Shown here piece by piece: positions 59,559-64,000 of a stretch of 64,000 nt of DNA (position 1 is the stretch's first letter; each line of letters opens with the position of its first letter). The notes beneath the pieces are model-generated. The model was not told where the DNA came from. It ran no database searches and saw only the letters and a program-made list of their open reading frames with translations. A program made the position numbers and the translations under genes. The stretch is from the NCBI GenBank assembly GCA_958413895.1, contig CATYVQ010000005.1:59307-123306 (forward strand), given 5' to 3'. This stretch comes from an uncultured Collinsella sp. Lineage in GTDB: Bacteria; Actinomycetota; Coriobacteriia; Coriobacteriales; Coriobacteriaceae.

Positions 59559-59855
59559 ATGGAAGAGATGGAAGTCAATCACGTCGACGACATCCACGAG
59601 AAGCTGACCGATATGGTGGGCGATCGCGTCAAGGTTAAGGCCAACATGGGCCGCACCCGCGTTGTCGAGCGCATGGGCACCATCAAGAGCGTCCACCCCG
59701 CCGTCTTTATCGTCGAGGTTGACGAGCGCCGCGGCCGCAAGTCGCGTCAGTCCTACCAGTATATCGATGTCCTCACCGGTCAGGTCGAGCTATTCGACCC
59801 TGAGAGCGGCGAGCATATCTTTACCCCGCTCGGCAATCAGCTCGAGGAGCACTAA
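59559..59855 (+). CDS. veg: Veg-family protein
   Basis: 98 residues from the ATG at 59559 (CTGGAGGCC upstream). Small cytosolic protein. GDRVKVKANMGRTRVVERMG, VHPAVFIVEVDERRGRKSRQ and SYQYIDVLTGQVELFDP match the Veg/DUF1021 family. In Bacillus, Veg influences biofilm formation and its gene lies near ispE; the same neighbourhood is kept here, 2 bases before ispE. Confidence 0.9.
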   Translation: MEEMEVNHVDDIHEKLTDMVGDRVKVKANMGRTRVVERMGTIKSVHPAVFIVEVDERRGRKSRQSYQYIDVLTGQVELFDPESGEHIFTPLGNQLEEH

Positions 59856-59857
59856 CG

Positions 59858-60754
59858 GTGACCGATCGGTCCCTGACTCTTTCCGCGCCGGCAAAGATTA
59901 ACCTCTACTTGGGGGTTCATACCGAGCGCGATGACCGCGGCTACCACAGGGTCGATTCCCTGATGGCAGCCGTCGGTCTTTCCGATACCGTGACGGTCAC
60001 GCCGGCACAGGCGCTGGCCGTTCAGACGGTTCCGGCATCAGATTTTCCCATGCAAAAGAATACGGCGTATCGGGCTGCTGTTGCTATGGCCGAGCATTAT
60101 GGTCGCGAGGCAAACATCTGCGTGACGATTGAGAAGCGCATTCCATTGTGCGCCGGCTTGGGCGGCCCCTCGACGGATGCGGCCGCGGTCATTGTCGCCT
60201 TGGCGGAGTTCTGGGGAATTGATCGCACCGACCCCGCGCTCGACGACATCGCGCGCGGCATTGGTGCTGACGTCCCGTTCTTTTTGCATGCGAGCCCTGC
60301 GTTCTACGTAGGTGGAGGAGACGTGCTGGCAACTGAGTACCCCGCGCTGCCCGCAACGCCCGTCGTGTTGGTCAAGCCGCGCGAGGCGAGCGTTTCGACA
60401 ATTGAGGCCTATCGACGTTTTGACGAGGCCCCGGTGCCTGCGGACAAGCCCGGCGCGATAGCTTCTGCCTTGCGTGCTGGTGATGCCGAGACGGCATATG
60501 CACTCATCCATAACAACCTGGGTGTCATTTCCGCACAGATGGAGCCGCAGATTCAAACGGTCCTCGACTGGCTGCGTAAACAGGACGGCACCGTTGCTGT
60601 AGATGTGTGCGGATCGGGTGCCTGCTCGTTTGCCATTTGCGACACCGCCGACATGGCCGAAAGGCTTGCCGACGCTGCCCAGCAAAACGGCTGGTGGTCC
60701 TGCGCGACTGAGCTTATTCCCAACACGGTTCAAATCGACGCGCCAAAGAAATAA
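59858..60754 (+). CDS. ispE: 4-diphosphocytidyl-2-C-methyl-D-erythritol kinase
   Basis: 298 residues with a GTG start; ribosome site CTCGAGGAGC lies in the veg end. GHMP kinase of the MEP isoprenoid pathway, downstream of Dxs. LSAPAKINLYLGVHTERDDR, IPLCAGLGGPSTDAAAVIVAL (ATP loop, with Pro for the usual Gly or Ser), RGIGADVPFFLHASPAFYVGGG and the end CGSGACSFAIC are seen. Two bases after veg, so co-transcribed. tRNA-Pro follows. Confidence 0.93.
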   Translation: MTDRSLTLSAPAKINLYLGVHTERDDRGYHRVDSLMAAVGLSDTVTVTPAQALAVQTVPASDFPMQKNTAYRAAVAMAEHYGREANICVTIEKRIPLCAGLGGPSTDAAAVIVALAEFWGIDRTDPALDDIARGIGADVPFFLHASPAFYVGGGDVLATEYPALPATPVVLVKPREASVSTIEAYRRFDEAPVPADKPGAIASALRAGDAETAYALIHNNLGVISAQMEPQIQTVLDWLRKQDGTVAVDVCGSGACSFAICDTADMAERLADAAQQNGWWSCATELIPNTVQIDAPKK

Positions 60755-60803
60755 AAATTTCTCTAGCGCGCGGCGAAAATCTTTGTTACTATAGTCGAGC
60801 TAA

Positions 60804-60880
60804 CGGGTTGTGGCTCAGTTTGGTAGAGCACTGCGTTCGGGACGCAGGGGTCGCTGGTTCAAATCCAGTCAACCCGACCA
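60804..60880 (+). tRNA. tRNA-Pro (anticodon CGG)
   Basis: Acceptor CGGGTTG pairs with CAACCCG; D-arm GCTC/GAGC; anticodon arm CTGCG-TTCGGGA-CGCAG (CGG); T-arm GCTGGTTCAAATCCAGT; discriminator A and an encoded CCA. Confidence 0.96.
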
Positions 60881-60890
60881 GAGCATGAGG

Positions 60891-60919
60891 AGGGACCGCT
60901 TCTTGCGGTCCCTTTTTTT
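60891..60919 (+). terminator. terminator after tRNA-Pro
   Basis: AGGGACCGC pairs with GCGGTCCCT around TTCTT, followed by seven T. Confidence 0.92.
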
Positions 60920-60992
60920 AGCTAGTGTTGTGATACCGCGATACCCGCGGTATACTCATTCGAGCTTGTCTCGCTGTATTGTGGAGGTCTAC

Positions 60993-61268
60993 ATGTTTGG
61001 ACTGAGGGCTCCTGAGCTCATCATTATTCTCGTCGTTGTCCTGATTATCTTCGGGCCCAAGAACCTGCCGAAGCTCGGCAAGTCCCTCGGCTCTACCGTC
61101 AAGAATATCCGTGAGGGTATGGAGGGCGACGATAAGGCCGAGACCAAGCAGGCCGAGGAGGTCGTGGTCGAGCAGTCCGAGGAGGACAAGGAGATCGCTG
61201 AGCTCGAGGCCAAGCTCGCTGCTGCCAAGAAGAAGCAGGCAGAGGACAGCGACGCGGACGCAGAGTAG
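60993..61268 (+). CDS. tatA: twin-arginine translocase protein TatA
   Basis: 91 residues from the ATG at 60993 (GTGGAGGTCT upstream). Single N-terminal membrane helix (PELIIILVVVLIIFGPKNLP), the FGP hinge, an amphipathic helix (KLGKSLGSTVKNIREGMEG) and an acidic, Lys-rich tail. It polymerises into the Tat pore for folded proteins. TatC is not in the window. A Tat-like RR is present in the binding protein at 1417. Confidence 0.92.
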   Translation: MFGLRAPELIIILVVVLIIFGPKNLPKLGKSLGSTVKNIREGMEGDDKAETKQAEEVVVEQSEEDKEIAELEAKLAAAKKKQAEDSDADAE

Positions 61269-61293
61269 TCCCATCCCTTTGGGGTGAGCACCT

Positions 61294-61327
61294 GACCGGC
61301 TTGCCCGCAGGCTAGCCGGTCTTTTTC
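61294..61327 (+). terminator. terminator of tatA
   Basis: GACCGGCTTGC and GCTAGCCGGTC form the stem (GACCGGC/GCCGGTC), followed by TTTTTC. Confidence 0.85.
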
Positions 61328-61374
61328 GTTTTGTTGACAGTTGATTGTTTGATCAGAGTTGGGGAGATATCCGT

Positions 61375-61845
61375 ATGGACGCAAGCCAGATCGTACTGAC
61401 CGCTGAGGGCCGCCAGAAGCTCGTCGAGGAGCTCGCTTGGCGTGAGGGCGATTACGCCAAGGAGATCGTCGAGGACATCAAGGAAGCCCGCGCGTTCGGC
61501 GACCTTTCGGAGAACTCCGAGTACGACGCCGCTAAGGACAAGCAGGCCCAGAACGCCGCTCGTATTGCCGAGATCCAGGCCATCCTCGCCAACGCTCAGG
61601 TTGCTGCCACCACGGGCGACCTGACCGTCTCCATCGGTTCCACCGTTTCGCTGATTGATCCCAACGGCGAGGTCATGGAAGTCACGCTCGTCGGTACCAC
61701 CGAGACCAACTCGCTCGAGCACAAGATTTCCAACGAGTCTCCGGTCGGTCACGCCATCATTGGTCACGGCGAGGGCGACTCCGTCGAGGTCGTTACGCCT
61801 TCCGGCAAGACTCGCGTCTACACCATCGCCAAGATCGCACGCTAG
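61375..61845 (+). CDS. greA: transcription elongation factor GreA
   Basis: 156 residues from the ATG at 61375 (TTGGGGAGATATCC upstream; an in-frame GTTTGATC region before it has no ribosome site). Rescues backtracked RNA polymerase by stimulating transcript cleavage. The N-terminal coiled coil has LTAEGRQKLVEELAW, the acidic tip AFGDLSENSEYDAAKDKQ, and RIAEIQAILANAQV. The C-terminal FKBP-like domain ends GDSVEVVTPSGKTRVYTI. lysS follows 79 bases later. Confidence 0.95.
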   Translation: MDASQIVLTAEGRQKLVEELAWREGDYAKEIVEDIKEARAFGDLSENSEYDAAKDKQAQNAARIAEIQAILANAQVAATTGDLTVSIGSTVSLIDPNGEVMEVTLVGTTETNSLEHKISNESPVGHAIIGHGEGDSVEVVTPSGKTRVYTIAKIAR

Positions 61846-61873
61846 ACCACGGTCCCGCGTAAAGGTATGTTTT

Positions 61874-61906
61874 CGCTCCCTGGGACCGAATCCTGGGGAG
61901 CGTTTT
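61874..61906 (+). terminator. hairpin between greA and lysS
   Basis: CGCTCCC pairs with GGGAGCG, followed by TTTTAG. Partial termination would leave lysS partly dependent on greA; no separate lysS promoter is obvious. Confidence 0.65.
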
Positions 61907-61924
61907 AGTTTGAGGAGCTAACTT

Positions 61925-63889
61925 ATGGCAGAGAACCAGAACGCCGCCGATCAGGCATCGACGCTCAACGACGAGCGCGCCACCCGCCTGGCCAAGCGCG
62001 CCGCCCTGTTCGAGGCGGGCCAGAACCCCTATCCTGAGCACTCTGAGCTTGAGGACTACGTCGCCGATATCGAGGCTAAGTACGCCGAGCTTGCCGATGG
62101 CGAGGACACCGAGGACGTCGTGAAGATCGCCGGCCGCGTGGTCGCCAAGCGCGGTCAGGGCAAGATCATGTTCATCGTCGTGCGCGATGCGACTGCCGAG
62201 ATTCAGCTGTTCTGCCGCATCAACGACATGGACGAGGCTGCCTGGAGTACGCTCAAGGCCCTCGACCTGGGCGACATCCTGGGCGTGACCGGCGTGGTCG
62301 TGCGCACCCAGCGCGGCCAGCTTTCCGTTGCCCCTAAGAGCGCGACCCTGCTTTCCAAGGCCGTTCGTCCGCTGCCCGAGAAGTTCCACGGTCTTTCCGA
62401 CAAGGAGACCCGCTATCGCCAGCGCTATGTTGACCTGATCGCCAACGACGACGTTCGCGAGACCTTCCGTAAGCGTTCGCAGATTCTCTCCACCTTCCGT
62501 CGCTTTATGGAGTCCGACGGCTACATGGAGGTCGAGACCCCCATCCTGCAGACCATCCAGGGCGGCGCTACTGCCAAGCCGTTCATTACCCACTTCAACG
62601 CGCTCGATCAGGAGTGCTACCTGCGTATTGCCACCGAGCTGCACCTCAAGCGCTGCATCGTCGGTGGTTTTGAGCGCGTGTTCGAGATCGGCCGCATCTT
62701 CCGTAACGAGGGCATGGACCTTACCCACAACCCCGAGTTCACCACGATGGAGGCCTACCGTGCCTTCTCAGACCTCGAGGGCATGAAGGCGCTCGCCCAG
62801 GGTGTCATTAAGGCGGCTAACAAGGCCATCGGCAACCCCGAGGTCATCGAGTACCAGGGCCAGACCATCGACCTTTCTGGTGAGTGGGCCAGCCGTCCCA
62901 TGACCGACATCGTCTCCGACGTGCTCGGCAAGCAGGTCACCATCGACACGCCGGTCGAGGAGCTTGCTGCCGCCGCGCGCGAGAAGGGCCTGGAGATTAA
63001 GCCCGAGTGGACCGCCGGCAAGATTATCGCCGAGATTTACGATGAGCTGGGCGAGGACACCATCGTCAACCCCACGTTCGTGTGCGATTACCCCATCGAG
63101 GTCAGCCCGCTTGCCAAGCGTTTTGAGGACGACCCGCGTTTGACCCACCGCTTTGAGCTGGTCATCGCCGGCCACGAGTACGCCAACGCATTCTCTGAGC
63201 TCAACGACCCGGTCGACCAGGCCGAGCGCTTTGCCGCCCAGATGGCCGAGAAGGCCGGCGGCGACGATGAGGCCATGGAGTATGACGAGGACTACGTGCG
63301 CGCCCTCGAGTACGGTATGCCTCCCGCGGGCGGCATTGGCATCGGCATCGACCGCGTGGTCATGCTGCTCACCAACCAGGCTTCCATCCGCGACGTGCTG
63401 CTGTTCCCGCACATGAAGCCCGAGAAGGGTTTCCAGTCCGGTGCCGCTGCCGCCAAGGCTGCCGAGGCCGGCAACGCCGCGAGCCCGTTCGTTGAGTCGC
63501 TTAAGCCCACGCTCGATTACTCCAAGATCGCCGTTGAGCCGCTGTTCGAGGAGTTCGTCGACTTCGATACCTTCTCCAAGAGCGATTTCCGCGCTGTGAA
63601 GGTCAAGGCATGCGAGGCCGTCAAGAAGTCCAAGAAGCTGCTGAACTTTACGCTCGACGACGGTACCGGTACCGACCGCACCATCCTCTCCGGTATTCAC
63701 GCTTATTACGAGCCCGAGGACCTGGTCGGCAAGACCTTGCTCGCCATCACCAACCTGCCTCCGCGCAAGATGATGGGTATTCCCAGCTGCGGCATGCTGA
63801 TCAGCGCTGTCCACGAGGAGGAGGGCGAGGAGCGCCTCAACCTGATCCAGCTCGACGCCTCCATCCCCGCCGGCGCAAAGATGTACTAG
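61925..63889 (+). CDS. lysS: lysyl-tRNA synthetase (class II) with C-terminal Trbp111-like domain
   Basis: 654 residues versus about 490-510 for ordinary LysRS; ATG with TGAGGAGCTAAC upstream. Anticodon-binding OB domain (VKIAGRVVAKRGQGKIMFIVV), motif 1 (FRKRSQILSTFRRFM), motif 2 (IGRIFRNEGMDLTHNPEFTT) and motif 3 (PPAGGIGIGIDRVVMLLT) end near residue 500. After an Ala-rich linker, residues about 540-654 match the tRNA-binding domain of Trbp111 and the MetRS C-terminus: FSKSDFRAVKVKACEAVKKS, LSGIHAYYEPEDLVGKTLL, NLPPRKMMGIPSCGML. The fusion should raise tRNA affinity or make dimers. Confidence 0.94.
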   Translation: MAENQNAADQASTLNDERATRLAKRAALFEAGQNPYPEHSELEDYVADIEAKYAELADGEDTEDVVKIAGRVVAKRGQGKIMFIVVRDATAEIQLFCRINDMDEAAWSTLKALDLGDILGVTGVVVRTQRGQLSVAPKSATLLSKAVRPLPEKFHGLSDKETRYRQRYVDLIANDDVRETFRKRSQILSTFRRFMESDGYMEVETPILQTIQGGATAKPFITHFNALDQECYLRIATELHLKRCIVGGFERVFEIGRIFRNEGMDLTHNPEFTTMEAYRAFSDLEGMKALAQGVIKAANKAIGNPEVIEYQGQTIDLSGEWASRPMTDIVSDVLGKQVTIDTPVEELAAAAREKGLEIKPEWTAGKIIAEIYDELGEDTIVNPTFVCDYPIEVSPLAKRFEDDPRLTHRFELVIAGHEYANAFSELNDPVDQAERFAAQMAEKAGGDDEAMEYDEDYVRALEYGMPPAGGIGIGIDRVVMLLTNQASIRDVLLFPHMKPEKGFQSGAAAAKAAEAGNAASPFVESLKPTLDYSKIAVEPLFEEFVDFDTFSKSDFRAVKVKACEAVKKSKKLLNFTLDDGTGTDRTILSGIHAYYEPEDLVGKTLLAITNLPPRKMMGIPSCGMLISAVHEEEGEERLNLIQLDASIPAGAKMY

Positions 63890-63891
63890 GG

Positions 63892-63921
63892 GGTTACGGC
63901 GTTTTGCCAAACGCCGTAACC
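63892..63921. repeat. 30-base palindrome after the lysS stop
   Basis: GGTTACGGCGTTT pairs perfectly with AAACGCCGTAACC around TGCC. Sister of the palindrome after dtd (59376-59403). The last 79 bases of the window hold nothing else recognisable. Confidence 0.75.
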
Positions 63922-64000
63922 AGTTGACGCTGCAAGCCCGCCGGGGCGGCAATCTGCCTTTCAGCTTCGGCGGCATGACCAGAAGGTCAATGCCGCCTCG

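Overview
The window is high-GC (about 60% by eye), densely coded bacterial chromosome and reads as a gut Coriobacteriia actinobacterium, most likely Collinsella or a close relative. This is inferred from recognised gene families and not from a marker-gene comparison. The supporting features are a very long fused 2-hydroxyacyl-CoA dehydratase activase, an LAQTG-anchored coiled-coil surface protein, the AmaP/DUF2273/Asp23 envelope cluster, Veg next to IspE, and an anaerobe-style ECF riboflavin transporter.

Layout. 1-2412: glutamate-type amino-acid ABC transporter on the minus strand (last gene cut by the window edge). 2413-2869: non-coding, with three spaced hairpins and a terminator. 2870-9345: divergent Dxs, an HD-domain protein, a CmpB-like membrane protein, ammonium transporter plus PII protein, and a HAD hydrolase. 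9346-9900: a non-coding-looking stretch that appears to hold a complete type I toxin-antitoxin module (41-residue membrane peptide, LexA-like operator, sequestered Shine-Dalgarno, convergent antisense RNA), bounded by two nearly identical palindromes. 9901-15405: TetR regulator and the 1593-residue activase. 15406-22498: gene remnant, DUF389 membrane protein, surface protein with a G9 tract, OPT transporter. 22691-37837: housekeeping and envelope genes (coaX, dCMP deaminase, NifU-like, lgt, DUF6020, YebC, amaP-DUF2273-asp23, YitT, two zinc-ribbon membrane proteins, DUF2752, M20 peptidase, amidohydrolase). 37838-38329: nested foldback sequences, then groES-groEL. 40388-40986: an inverted-repeat-bounded insertion carrying the end of an IS110-type transposase. 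41220-44705: FMN riboswitch and ribU-ecfAA-ecfT. 44736-45647: two tandem flavin-type oxidase proteins. 45783-50793: ARG-box-like operator and argCJBD. 50794-51850: tRNA-Val with 185-bp tandem repeats of its 3' end. 51851-59375: asnB, murE, HAD, murI, rph, rdgB, dtd. 59559-63889: veg, ispE, tRNA-Pro, tatA, greA, and lysS with a C-terminal tRNA-binding domain.

Together the genes cover nitrogen acquisition (glutamate ABC, Amt/GlnK, asparagine synthase, arginine synthesis), isoprenoid synthesis (dxs-like, ispE), peptidoglycan precursors (murE, murI), cofactor uptake (riboflavin), and envelope stress.

The most unusual layer is between genes. Many small palindromes lie directly after stop codons. 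Several share a GGGACAGG-like core between interchangeable arms, and there are larger foldbacks after amt and before groES. The strongest candidate for an undescribed system is the SOS-type toxin-antitoxin module at 9376-9779.
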